Part shown: positions 12,134 through 23,416 of the stretch, one piece after another
Layout of the letters: each line of letters opens with the position of its first letter
Position numbering within the stretch: the stretch's first letter is position 1
Source: Typhlomys cinereus
Lineage: Eukaryota; Chordata; Mammalia; Rodentia; Platacanthomyidae
DNA: 64,000 nt
NCBI GenBank assembly: GCA_023101885.1
Contig: JALPQD010000408.1
Location: forward strand, 611,019 to 675,018
Direction: 5' to 3'
Translations under genes and position numbers: made by a program
The notes under the pieces: model-generated
Database searches by the model: none
Seen by the model: only the letters and a program-made list of their open reading frames with translations
What the model was told of the DNA's origin: nothing

Positions 12134-13175
12134 TAGTACCAAACCCACCCAGCCCACATTGAGGCACTCAAGGGTAAACCTATGTAATATAGTAATTGCA
12201 AGGATTGTGAACAGGAGAGATGGGGTTGTAGGGCCACACCAGACACAAGGAGAGAGGGGACCATGTTACAGCAGAGAAAATGGGCCTCCAAGGAATGCAA
12301 GTAAGTAATGTGATACCTGGTTAAGTTCACAGACGTTCGTTCCTGATCATGTACAACTGAGGTGGTATGATCTCACCAGAAGGGGAGGGCATATAGTCTG
12401 GCAGATAAAAAGTAACCATTTTACAAATGGGTGACTGACCCTCCCTCACCGAGGTTTCTTGCTTTTATTACATCTGCCCTTGAATGTGCTATTATAACAA
12501 GACTCCAGTTTAACAGCTTTTTGTCTCTGGCCAGGGGGTGACATACAGTGCCCATCATGATGGAGTGAAGGGCATTGCAGGAGCAGCAAAACTGCAATTC
12601 AGAACTTCAGAGACTCTATATCAACCACATAGAACTAAGCCAGCCTAATCTCCCCCCGTCCTGAAGCTCAGGGACATTTACGGAAGAGGGGGCGGTAAGA
12701 TTGTAAGAGCAAAAGGATGGGAGGAGCAATGATTTGAAGATTCTCCACACTAGTTAGGGCTGAAGCAATCATAATAGGACTTTGCATGCCCTGCGCAATG
12801 TCCAACACACTATTGACCTCATAAAGTCTAGCATCAGCTAAAGGCACCAAGATCCTTGGAGGCAAGGGATTGACAGCCACAATAGTGTTCCTATGCTTAA
12901 GGGGAACACGAGAAAGGGTTCAGGGAAATGCCACTGGGTCCTTGTACGTCATCAGAGAGGAGGACCAAGAGGAGAGTTAGGCATAGACAATAAAGGACTC
13001 TCTGGGAATTGGGGGGGAGGCGCTGGGAGATGAGGAGGGGAGGAGGAGTAGGGGGTTCAGGGCGAGGAGGAGAGGGGAGGGAACTGGTCTACCTATTAAG
13101 TTTGTATGGGCGGAAATAATAATAAAAAATGTTAAAAAATTTAAAAAAAGAATATTATTAATAGATCTTAAAAAA
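12134..13175 (+). other. L1 copy 2 3' UTR with G-rich tract and A-rich tail
   Basis: A non-coding 3' UTR that also appears in the truncated L1s at 28028, 47670 and 58746. A polypurine, G-rich tract lies at about 13008-13082. The tail is preceded by TAAGTTTGTATG and ends in several A-runs, with an odd insert (AATATTATTAATAGATCTT) before the last A-run. Nothing else is seen. Confidence 0.85.
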
Positions 13176-13191
13176 AAATGGACTCAGAAGG
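13176..13191 (+). repeat. Right target-site duplication of the composite L1
   Basis: Perfect 16-bp match to 3684-3699, directly after the A-rich L1 tail. Unrelated non-L1 sequence follows at once. Confidence 0.9.
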
Positions 13192-13479
13192 AAGCTTGAG
13201 ACCATAATATAAAACTGCACATACGAGCAGCTTCCAGAAAGAGGGAGATGAAGAAGAGAGAGGAAGGCATACCGTTTGAATAGGCATAATAAGTAGTTCT
13301 AGGGCTTGGGGATCATGGAGAAACATGAGAAAGTCCAGAATGACACCTGATTACAGGTTCTCGTGTCCTAGGACAAAGGATTACACTGGGATACATGAGT
13401 AGAAATAGAAATGGAGACAGCGTTCAGTCAGGGAGGTGGAGAGAGGAATGGACAGCCAGTCTACTCCAGGTGTAAGGTA

Positions 13480-14160
13480 GATGTGGAGGTTCTGGTGGAT
13501 TACCTTTCCTCCTTAGGCAGTTTTAGAGTAGTCACGCTGGGAGGTCTCTGAAGGTCTTTGAAGGTCGTCTTTAGGGCTGGGATTACCCAGAAGGAGCACA
13601 CTCTATTAATCTGGAGGAATTGCTCTAATCCTCCACAGAGACAAAGTCACCAACTTTCTCCCAAATCTTCTGTTTATGAAAGGATACAGAGGTTAGTTCT
13701 CCATTACAGATAAGCCCTACAGAGAGGTTGGTAGGCCATAAAACAATTGGGTTGGGCCCCAATAGGAACAGCCAATTAGATGTAGAGAACCAAAAGCTCC
13801 AATCAGGTTTGCAGAAACTGGAGTTAACCAATGGGAAAAACCACTTTTCCTGGGCCTGCCTAAGACTATAAATAATCCTAAACCTGGCAGCCATCTTTGG
13901 CTCCCCTGCTCTTCATGAGACTCCATGTCTGGAGTCCATGAGTTCCCTTCATTTCCCTTGCCCCTCATGGATTCCAAGCTTGGAGTCTGTGAGTTCTCCT
14001 GGGCTCTCTTGCCCCTCATGGATTCATGTCCGTAAGTTCTGTTCGTTTTCTCTTCTAATAAACTCTGCCTTAATTCTCTGTGCATGTTCTGGTTTCAGTC
14101 TTTGACTCCTGAACGGAAGAATCTGGACACACTAAGACCCCATGTGAAATTCTAAAACAT
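13480..14160 (+). mobile_element. LTR family A, near full length, solo
   Basis: Contains CTTAGGCAGTTTTAGAGTAG near its 5' end, GTTTGCAGAAACTGGAGTTA, then imperfect tandem ~50-bp units with TCATGGATTC and GGAGTC(C/T)(G/A)TGAGTTC (about 13913-14045). CTTCTAATAAACTCTGCC gives the polyadenylation signal, and the 3' end lies at about 14158. Boundaries are approximate. No gag, pol or env. Confidence 0.8.
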
Positions 14161-14439
14161 TTTGGTGAGATCAGATCCAACCTCCACATTCAGAGCAAAA
14201 GCTCTGTTTGCTGGCCACTGCCCTCCCAGTGCCCAGCAGGCACTTGCAAAGCCTCACTCCCCTCTGTCCTTCACCCTGCCTACAAGCCCAGGTACTACAT
14301 AAGCTCCACCCCGCTTCCAGACCCTTCAGAGAGGACTAATTCTGAGAATTAGTGAGAATTAGTCCAGGTCACCAGGAAATGATGCAATCAATACATTTTT
14401 TTCTACTCCTTGTCCATGGCCTGGCATGTTGGGCGTTTT

Positions 14440-14665
14440 TATCTTTCAGGTACATGTACGTTAGTGTTCCGGCTGTGATAAAATACTCTGTCCCCAGCAG
14501 CTTAAGGGAGATGGGGCTTACTATTTGGCTTGCAGTTCTAGAGAGCATAGAGTTCCAATATGGTGGCAGGCATGGTGCTGACACAAAGGCTCCTGTTACC
14601 CAGCAAAGCTCCGCCATCAGCCGGGACTGCAGATTCACGCATACGAGAAGATTCACATTCAAACC
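14440..14665 (-). repeat. Reversed MaLR-like repeat fragment
   Basis: GGCTGTGATAAAATACTCTG, CAGCTTAAGGGAGATGGGGC, GGCTTGCAGTTCTAGAG. Resembles the reversed 3' end of rodent MaLR-like repeats. Related sequence at 32735 and 39122. Confidence 0.5.
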
Positions 14666-15893
14666 GTGACAGTTGGTAAACCTGGTTTTCTTTCTTGGTC
14701 TCAAGGATCTCTTCCAGCTAGGAACTCATGAGGACCGAAGCAACCACACTTTTCCTTCCTGAGCATTTCAGTAGCAGGTTTGCTCCCCTTGGTCTTTGTT
14801 TGAAGTCTCCCTCCCCTTCCTTCCAACAGAGGCAGCACCAGCCTTGGTAAAAGGGACACTTCTGTCCCTCTTTCTGTCCCTGCTTCCTTGGCGGCCAGGT
14901 GAGTGTCTCTTCCTTGCTCTAGACGCTGAAGGCACACCATCCGGCCCAGTTTTCCGAGCACTTGGGCCTGACAGGAACTCCAGAAATGCTTGCTGAGCTA
15001 AGCAGAAACTCCAATTCCGTTAGCCCGCAGAACATTTGTGGAGAAAGGTCAGGCGGGACAGGAGAGAGGACAGTGCTGCTGTCTCAACAGCCTCTTAATG
15101 GAGCTGAGGTCAGTGCTCAGGGCTCCCCCAGGAAAGGCGGAGGACATTTCTGTCCCATTACTTTAATTGAAATTAAAAGCATGCCTCAATAAAACAATGA
15201 GAAACAAATGCAGTGCTCTCTTGAAAGCGAATACCATCAGTGCGGACTGGACTCCCAGGACTTTGCTCAAAGCACTACTCCAAAGCTTGTCATCTCCCTG
15301 CCTTGCCACCCCAGATGCCCCTCCTAGGAGAACTCGTAGAGTCAGAGTAGCCTATGGTCAATGTTTGGCAGATGAGGCTGGTTCATGCTGCTGGCTCTGC
15401 ACTGGGCTTGGACCAAGGCACTTAGGTGAGAACGGCCTTTGTGGGAACTCTAGCTGAAAAAGACGCCTGAAGTCTGGAATGTCCACACTGGAATGGCCGG
15501 CCACCTGTCCAGTCGGGGCCTTCTTAGTCCCCCTAGTGCTATCCCGATCCTACTGAAGGCGCATTCCCTGCCCTCCCCATATTCTGTTCTGTCTCTGTGG
15601 CCCACCTCCATACTATTCCCTCCTCAGTACCCTTCCCTTCATCCTCTGTTCTGCAACTCTGACCCACTTGTGACCCTAATGTTAGATTGGTAATACAAGA
15701 AGGAATTGAGACTCTCCAACAGATCAGGTTTTATTAAGAAAAGAAAATCTGTAGAGGGGGATACTCTAGGGATTGGGAAGAAAGCAAACCACCCACTGAC
15801 AAGCTAAGGGAATTATAGAGAAGGGAGTAGAAGGGGTGGGGAGGCCAGAAATGGTTGGAATCCATTAGGGTCTTGGATCTATGAAGCTAAGTT
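14666..15893. other. No gene recognised
   Basis: Mixed-composition sequence with short frames only. It ends at the young SINE insertion at 15910. Confidence 0.55.
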
Positions 15894-15909
15894 AAGAAGT
15901 AGATCATAG

Positions 15910-16163
15910 GGGCTGGAGAGGTGGCTCAGGGATTAAGCCTCTGTCTTGCAGGAGGAAGGTCCTGAGTTCGGATCCTAGACCTCACGTATAGATGCCAGGC
16001 GGAAGCGGGGGGCGGCCTGCGTTTCTGGTCCTGGTAGGGCAGAGCCTGTGAATCCCAGGGCAGAGTAAACAAGGAGGAGGTGGAGGCGTCCATGGTGGTT
16101 CCCGAATTCATCCGTGGTTCTACACACACACACATGCATACACGCACAATCGAATAAAAAAAA
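15910..16163 (+). mobile_element. Full-length CA-tailed tRNA-derived SINE, young subfamily
   Basis: The head GGGGCTGGAGAGGTGGCTCA has an A-box-like GTGGCTCAGGG; a B-box-like GAGTTCGGATCC follows. The body contains GGCCTGCGTTTCTGGTCCTG, and the tail has (CA)n, AATCGAATAAA and poly-A. It is flanked by the 16-bp duplication AAGAAGTAGATCATAG at 15894-15909 and 16164-16179. The head resembles the B2 superfamily; the body does not match murid B2. Confidence 0.9.
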
Positions 16164-16552
16164 AAGAAGTAGATCATAGTGAGGAGTTAGGAGGTTTATG
16201 GAGATAAGTGGGGACTCTCTGGGGCTATCAATTTCCAGAAACCACCATCGAGATCTTGCCAAGGTGAAGGAGGCCTAGGCCAGTACCCAAGACCTGTCTT
16301 CTCTTTCTAAGGTCTCCGTGTTTCTCTTCTGCCCGAGATTCTCCACCAATCTCCAACTATCTAGACAACTCCTCGTCCTCCTGCACAGCTCAGGGAAGCC
16401 TTCTTGACCAGGTGAGGCTGTGAAGCCCCTGCATCCCATCTCTCTAGGACTCAGGTCACATTTGCAGTAGCTTAAACCCTGCTTGTTTTATGGGATGCCT
16501 GGTTGTTTCGTTTGTCTGGCTGTACTGTGACTTTCTTGGAGATTTATGTGGT

Positions 16553-16742
16553 GCTATGGTTGGCTGTGGTTTGAGATGTCCCCCCAAAGGTTCACATATG
16601 ATCCCCCTTTCAGCAGTGGTGAGAGGCGATGGGCCCTTTGAGAGGTGGTGCTTATTAGACAATACTTAGGTTACAGATCACCATCCTAAGAAAGAATTAA
16701 CACTGGTCCCTGTCAGGCATTTTTCTTAATTACATTCCAGAT
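16553..16742 (+). mobile_element. ERVL-MaLR-like LTR, 5' part
   Basis: TGCTATGG-type start, then CCCCAAAGGTTCACAT, TTTGAGAGGTGG and a tail typical of MaLR LTRs. A possible 3' end (GTGTCAAAGTATTGCC, GACTAAC) appears at about 17620-17660, after the cluster of inserted SINEs. Non-coding. Confidence 0.5.
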
Positions 16743-16759
16743 TGCGTGTGTGTGTGTGT

Positions 16760-16805
<46 letters not shown>

Positions 16806-17045
16806 GAAGGCACTTGAGTGTGTGTGCCTGTGGAGACCCAAGAGTGACTTCAGGAATTATTCTAGAATACTCTACCTCCTTACTGCTTTGCTCTGCGGAT
16901 TACCAGCTCCATCTTCCAGAGCCAAAAGTATAGATTGATACCATTTCTGCCAGGCATTTTCACATGGGATTTGTGGATCCAAACTTAAGTCCTTTTGTTT
17001 GTAAGGAAAAGAATAGCTTTAACCCCTGAGCTATCTCCCTAGCCT
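16743..17045 (-). mobile_element. CA-tailed SINE, older subfamily, diverged
   Basis: Minus-strand copy with a long GT run at 16745-16800 (the CA tail), a diverged body and a head ending CTATCTCCCTAGCC on plus. No clear duplication. Confidence 0.75.
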
Positions 17046-17070
17046 CCTCACTATTGTTTTTTCAAATTAT

Positions 17071-17090
17071 TTTATTTTTATTTATTTATG

Positions 17091-17130
<40 letters not shown>

Positions 17131-17368
17131 TACCAGAGGGCCCTGTGTGTCCCTGTGGAGAGCCAAGGATGACTTCTGGAATCATCCTGGATTGCTTGTT
17201 CCTCCTTTTTGCTTCACTCTGGGATTTCCTAGGCTCCACCCACCAGGGCTAGAATTGTAGGTCGTCACCTTTTCCACCTGGTGTTTTTACATGGGACCTG
17301 GGATCCAAACTCAAGACCTTCTGCTTATGAGGCAGAGTCTTAACCCCGGAGCCATCTCTCCAGCCCTC
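17071..17368 (-). mobile_element. CA-tailed SINE, older subfamily
   Basis: The plus strand shows the GT run (17095-17124), the body TCCCTGTGGAGAGCCAAGGA and the head CCATCTCTCCAGCCC. Possible duplication TTCAAATTAT (17061-17070) and TTCATATTAT (17369-17378), 9 of 10 matching. It lies beside a B4-like element. Confidence 0.85.
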
Positions 17369-17378
17369 TTCATATTAT

Positions 17379-17580
17379 CTCACTGAACCCGGAGCTTGCT
17401 AATTCACGTTGGACTGTCTGGCCAGCAAATCCCAGAGATCCTTCTGTCTTTGCCTTCCTAGTGCTGGGATTCCAGGCATGTGTCACAGTGTGGGTTTTTT
17501 TTTTTTTTTTTTTTTTACCATGAGTTCTGAGGATCAAACTCAGATGCTCCAGAATGGAGAGATATCTTTCTTCTGGAACT
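17379..17580 (-). mobile_element. B4/RSINE-like SINE, interrupted by a T-run
   Basis: The plus strand shows CTTCCTAGTGCTGGGATTCC and GGATCAAACTCAGATG, the reversed B1-like and tRNA-like parts of rodent B4 elements, separated by a ~22-base T-run at 17497. Confidence 0.6.
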
Positions 17581-18299
17581 ATAAGTCAAATAACTATGTT
17601 TTTTTCCCCTTAAGATAGTTGTGTCAAAGTATTGCCTCACAGCAAAAGAAGACTAACTCCAACAGTGCACGTGCATTCAGAGACCAGAGATTTTGATCAT
17701 ATGCAGATTAACAAGAGACTTAGTCTTCAATATATTGCATAGGGAGTCACAAAAGTTATGTTTCCCGTGATTCTGGGACTTGCACATATGTCTTAGGGAA
17801 ATTGAGGCAAGAATATGAGAACATAGTTCCTCACAGGGATCTAGGCTATTGGAACAAGATTTATACAGGTCAAATCATAACACTGAGACAAACCTTTCAA
17901 AATATGCATGGTCCTTAACTGAGCAATTCCACTTCTAAGAACTCAACTTTAGGCAATCATAATAGGTAACTGCAAAGACATTCATCACTAAAAGGTTTAC
18001 AGACAAGAGTCATGGGAAGAATTTTAAAATAAGAAAATATCCATGTATAAAATGCTATACTGTCATTTAGAGTTAGGCTGCAGAAGAGTTATTGACATGA
18101 GAAGCAGTTCATGGTGTATTAACAAGAGAGGAAAGTAAAATTATATATATAATTTCATATATGTAAAACCACCACTAATACATGGAAAGTTACTACTTTT
18201 GGGTACATTGTAATGATAGTACTTTATATTATATTATCAACATTTTCTAAAAATAAATTGTTCTAGTAATCAGATCTTTAGCAACTTATGTTTTTTTTC

Positions 18300-18680
18300 T
18301 TTTTCCATTTTCTTCTACATGTGTGTGAAAGGTGCATGTGTGCCCACATGTTCACATACTTGTGGACTATGTGTATGTGTATGCATGTGCATGCAAGTAT
18401 ATGAGTATGTAAGGCTTGAGGTTGACACAGTAATCATCTCAATTGCTCGTCCATTTTATCCTTTTCAAGACAGGGTCTCTAATGAATCCAATAGATAAAC
18501 TAGTTGACTCGCTCAGGGGTCGCCCAGCCTCTGGCTTCTAAGTCTGGATTACAGATGGGCCACCATCCCCCCATCCCTGCCACCCCTCTCCATCATTTTG
18601 CCTGTGTGATCTGGGTATCCGACTCCAGACATTTGCTTAGGTAGCAAGTGCTTTGACAACTGAGCCATCTCCCCAGCCAG
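18300..18680 (-). mobile_element. B4/RSINE-like SINE
   Basis: On plus: GTGTGTGAAAGGTGCATGTG-type tail, then CAAGACAGGGTCTCTAATGA (B1-like part), GATTACAGATGG and the head GACAACTGAGCCATCTCCCC. Strongly diverged. Confidence 0.65.
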
Positions 18681-20865
18681 GCATACCATATGTTTTTAAG
18701 AAGCAAAGGAGATGGTATTTGCAGACGTTGTGTGCTCTAGACTTCTGAGGGGGAGAGGAGTCAGGTGAGGCAGCTGGAGGTGGGAGTGAACACTTGCTAG
18801 ACAAGGAACTAAATACAACAGGAGTCTAAAGGAGGTAAGAAGAGCAGGGCTGGAAGAAAGGTTCCTTGAGTTCAAATGAAACACAAATGACTGCAGAGCA
18901 ATCCAGAAGGTCCTGTCAATCTCGCACCCTGTGAGAACAATCAGGTGACTGGTTCCATCGGGAGACGGAAGGAGCAATGGGCATAATCTTGTCGGTAGTC
19001 GTGAAAGGTCCAGTAGCTCCTCTGATTAAAATTGCAGATCCTCGGCCCTCTGAGGCCCTCTGACAAAGGAGGAGATCAGCACAAGTCAAAGGCCTGGTAA
19101 CTCCTTCTAGCTCTTTAAATTGAATGTAAAATTCCAGGCATCTCCCTGGAGAACCAGGCAGTGGCCATCTGCCATTGCTCTTCCACTACTTGGAAAACTA
19201 TGGTAAGAAAGTAAACATGGCGCGTTCTGTAGTCACCTGCATAATGGGCAGCCTGCCGCACCTCCCCCATTCCTCTATTCATTCACTACATGCACTTACA
19301 TGGCTGAAGGATATGTGATGAGATTATCAGGTGGCCTTGATGTCCCCACATTTTTCATTATTTTAAAAGAATAGCATCTACATTGAGAGAGATTATTTGA
19401 TCCAGAAAGCCTTTGGACTCCTGTGAGCTGGGATGGAGGTTTTACAAATTAGGATGACTCTCTTTGCAGACATTATTAGACATCTAGGTTTCTTTGCCCT
19501 CAATGGAATTATTAAGCTCCAGCAGGAGGGGGCAGTGTGGACAGAGGTGCCTCGGAAAGACCCTTGCGTCCCTTTGATCCTACGCTGGGGCACATCTGCT
19601 GTCTGCAGAGTCTGAGACAGCTGCAGCTGTGTGTAGCAAAGGAGGACAGGTGCGGAACATGTAGGGGAGGGAGGCCTTGAAGTGTCTCTGTGTTACTACA
19701 CGGTGGAGCCTGACCCTACTACCACCGGGTGTCTGCCTCCCTGTCATCCGGACTGCTGTCAGATCCAGAGAGCGGTGTGGGCCGTCATAGCCTGTCACCC
19801 AGCCCCCCTCCCCTGCTACCACCAGCCACTATAGAATCTGCAAGAAAGAAAAACGATGTCACGCATTCCAGCCCTGGGTGGCCCTTGCCAGTTAACTGGC
19901 AGCACTGGGACCCAGATGCTAATGTAGAATCTATTGATTTCCTAACTGATGTTTTCCCAGACTTTTCTCTACATCTCCCCTGCTTGGATTGCTGTCTATA
20001 CAGCTTGTGAGGCATGGGAATGAAACTGAGAGGCCCGGCCAATACGGTAGCAGGGCGTCTCCTTCGTTCAATCATTCCATATTGCTTCTTCCTGCCTTCA
20101 TTTAAAAGATGTTAAGACATCCCAGAGTACTGAAATAGTGAGCAACTCTGGTAGAAACAGAGCAAAGTGATTTTTAAATATTATATTTAACACACACTTG
20201 AAAGGCATTGATTAAATTTTAATGAGAAGTCAGTTTGCAATAATGTTACATTAGGGATTCTCTTCATTCTCCCAAACTGTCCAAATAATTGCCATGCAGA
20301 GATGTGTGCAGTGAGCCGAGGTATACATTAGTAACAAGACCAGTCCACAAATAGACAAAAATGGTTATTTTTGCACCAGCACAGCAGCATGTTAACAGGT
20401 GGATTTGTCTAAGGCTTTAGGCAAAGGAATGCATTTTTCCTTAATGGGCTTCTAGTTTGCAAGTTCTGTTGCATGCGAGCAAAGGATGATATCTCTGGTA
20501 CATGCGGGGCCAACTTCGCCTGGCATGGATGGCATCCAACACGATGGACGACACTGCTTCCCTTCACCCAGAATGAGTACTGGGCAGTGAGCAAACTAAG
20601 CAAAGGGAGGGGAGAAAGAACAGGGTGGGGGAGGGGTGGGGTTCAGCCCAGAAATAAACCCAGCTCACCAGCAGTGTGCATGTTAGCCTGGAAATTGGAA
20701 GAAAGGACGAGCTAAAGGATAGAGTATAAGGAGAAGGGAAGAAGTGGACGCTGCTGGATTTAAGTGGTGACCTTGGCAATATCCTTCATTTGGCCCAACC
20801 CCCAAGGCTATACCATATGGTAAAACACTAAGCACACTCTGCTTTTCTTTTAGAATTTTTGTTTT
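18681..20865. other. No gene recognised; possible CTCF-like site and AT-rich conserved-looking block
   Basis: A CTCF-like core AGGGGGCAGT lies at about 19526-19535. 20160-20300 is AT-rich with ATTAAATTTTAATGAG. No repeat identified. Confidence 0.45.
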
Positions 20866-20960
20866 GTTTTAGTGTCTGTATTTCGATACAGTCTCTCCCA
20901 AGCTGACTCCAAACTTGCAATAGGATAATGTCTCCAAGCAATCCTCTTCCACTAAAACAT
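20866..20960 (-). mobile_element. B1-like fragment
   Basis: ACAGTCTCTCCCAAGCTGAC and AATCCTCTTCC resemble a diverged reversed B1. A weak match only. Confidence 0.4.
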
Positions 20961-21739
20961 ATTTTTAAAGTTTCAGTAGACATATGAAGTACCTGAGGTT
21001 CTTGGTTTTTTGTTTTGTTTTGTTTTGTTTAAATGCAGATTCTGTTTTGGTCCACCTGGATAAGAAACACCTGCACTTTTAACAAGTTCATTTGTGAGGT
21101 AGGTACTTCTGGCCTGAACAAAGACGGAGGGAATTACTGCAAAGATGGCATTGCAGCAAAGAAGTGAGGAAGTTTTCCATGGAGGCCTTTAAGAAGAATG
21201 TGTGCCAGGCTGAACACAGACATGCCCTGGAGGCAGGGGTGACTGGCATCACGACTGAATAGAGGGATACCAGTCTTCCACAGCTGAACAGAGAGATGCC
21301 AATCTTCTAGGGCAGAATGAAAAGGGTAGTTGAACGTGAGGTCACAGATATGTGGAGGAGCCCAGTGATGATGGGTTTGGGGTTTTAATCTGGGAGATCT
21401 GATGGAGAGATGGAGCTTTGAGGGTTTTGCTTGTCTTTTATCAACACAACAATATAATCAAACAAATCCTCAAAGGATCACCTTGGTTGCACCGCTGAGA
21501 ACAGACTAGAGTAAGGAAAAGGTGGAATGAAGGAAGCCATTTATGAGGCCATTGCAGAGAAGCAAGAGAGAGGTGCCATCCTTGTAGGCACAGAATTAGG
21601 GTCAACCTCTAGACATGCTTTGAAGAGAGACTTTGTAGAATTCATCGTAGAATAGACGTAGCACACAAGAGAGGGAATGGCATTAAAGTTTGGGACCATC
21701 CTGGACAAGATGGGGGGAAACTCTCGCAAGTTCTGTTGG
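20961..21739. other. No gene recognised
   Basis: Contains a (TTTTG)n run near 21008-21030. Otherwise nothing recognised. Confidence 0.5.
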
Positions 21740-21885
21740 TTCACTCTGAAATCTCTACCATAAGGTGAATCTTCCCGTCTCAGTTAACCTAATCTAGAAA
21801 TTCTTTCACAAGCATGCTCAGAGGTTTGCGTCTTAGATTATTCTAGATTCTGCCAAGTTGACAATCAATATTGACCATCACAAAC
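21740..21885 (-). repeat. MaLR-like repeat fragment
   Basis: GTTAACCTAATCTAGAAATT, CAGAGGTTTGCGTCTTAGAT and AAGTTGACAATCAATATTGA, a very common rodent repeat segment. Confidence 0.55.
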
Positions 21886-23416
21886 ATTTCTCCCACACTC
21901 AGTCACACCAGGAAACACACGCAGAGAAGGCTCTTGCCTCTGTTACTTGCCCTGGATCAGGTTAGAATCACATTTAATGGAAAGTCCCCATTTAGTGAAG
22001 AGTTGTATCTTGCATGCACCAAAAATTGCATAGACAAAGTTAAATGATTGCATTGCATGAGGGGTAGAGAAGGAGCCCCCCCACACACACACGCAGAGCC
22101 CCTTCTTATAAAAAGCATCACTCACAGACACATTGTACATGCAATGTTTGCAAATATATTCCTGTCCCTCCTTTGTAATCATGGCTTCATTCAACCTTTT
22201 AAATCACAAGACTGGCCTTGTGCCAACACAACAGCAACATCTGACACAATCCAAGGACCTCGATGGGCTGGGGATGGAAGAAGGGGAGAGGCAGAGAAAA
22301 ATAAATGGAGCAGTTGCTGGGATGAGGAAAACAACCAGCTAAATTGAGTGCTTCTAATCTAATGCATTTAAGTCCCATTCAATAAAGCTTGGCACTGATT
22401 CACTGTGCTGCAAGATCTCAGGGCCTGCTTACCCTGCTGTGCCCCAGTGGTTCCATGCAAAACACAATTAAGACCCAAGTCTGGCTTCTCTTTGTGCTCC
22501 CTTTGCCCCCTGGTGCCTCTTCATGTGACTGTGCCCCCACCTCTTGGGTACAGAGAGTAATAAATTATCTTTTCAAACTGGTTATTCGTATATTGGCTGC
22601 TCTCTGAGAGCGTCTCTCCCATCCATGTTCAACTGAGCAATGTGGAGTTCATGAACACTGTCTTCCAACTACCATTTTGCTCGTCCCCATTCTGGGTACA
22701 AGTTAGGATTGCATTGCTTAGTCTCCTGTGGTGATCCATGTGACCCATGAATTATTTGCTATTCCTGGCAAAACTTTTACTATAGGCATGAAAGCGTCCA
22801 GGGTATTCTTTTCCTTGATGTAACAGTCACTCACTTTAAGATGGACCCTTGAATGGCTACTTTAAGTAGGCACATGGGGCATGCAACAAATGCACATCTG
22901 TTTACCCACCCGTGACCTATGGGCATGTAATGGGTGAAAAATAAACCTTTTAAGTTGCTATGGTTGAAGAGTTTTTCTTGCTGCAACATACTCAGGCTTG
23001 AACCGATCAATTCAGCAGTCAAGCTTTTGATCTTGGGAAGACAGACAAGGAAACTGGAAGCTCTGGGACCACAAGAGCTTTGACCTACGAGCGCCTCTGA
23101 GGAACTGAAGATACCTAAGCTGTCTTGTGTTCTGTGAGGACCTCTAGCTCTGGAGAACTGTAAGGTGAAAATACAGAAGGGTTGCTAAAGCCTTTTGTGA
23201 GTTCAAAGGCTGTCTATAATTCTGGAGGATATGATATGTGCAGTGTGTTTGTGTGTGAGAGAGAGACAGACAGACAGAGACAGAGAGAATGTGTAGTGGG
23301 CACATAGCGAGGCCACAGGTTTACTTCAAGACATCTTCATCAGTTGTTTCTCTACCTTAATTCTAAGCAGATTCTGCCACTGAACATGAAATGACTGGCC
23401 AGCTGCTGCAGCTACT
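21886..23416. other. No gene recognised
   Basis: Short frames without family match. A GAGAGACAGACAGACAGAGA tract lies near 23260. Confidence 0.5.

Larger units (their letters stand above)
3700..13175 (+). mobile_element. Composite LINE-1 (L1 inside L1), two 5' parts and one 3' end
   Basis: Order: promoter monomers (3700-4040), 5' UTR, ORF1 (4594-5657), ORF2 start (5715-6822, split by a SINE), second promoter monomers (6823-7160), second ORF1 (7209-8278), second ORF2 (8329-about 12133), one 3' UTR and an A-rich tail. The ORF2 sequence shared by the two parts is closely similar, so both belong to related young rodent L1s. There is one outer target-site duplication and no leftover 3' half of the first L1. 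All frames are broken, so the element cannot move on its own. Confidence 0.9.

Noticed and set aside
1..14160. LTRs as evidence for an intact endogenous retrovirus
   Set aside because: The family A LTRs are solitary and oppositely oriented, and no gag, pol or env-like frame is present between or beside them.
14352..14669. 105-codon open frame
   Set aside because: Overlaps a reversed MaLR-like repeat, has no family match and no splice context.
15910..16000. A-box and B-box sequences as a tRNA gene
   Set aside because: There is no cloverleaf or anticodon arm consistent with a tRNA; the sequence continues into a SINE body and tail, with flanking duplications.
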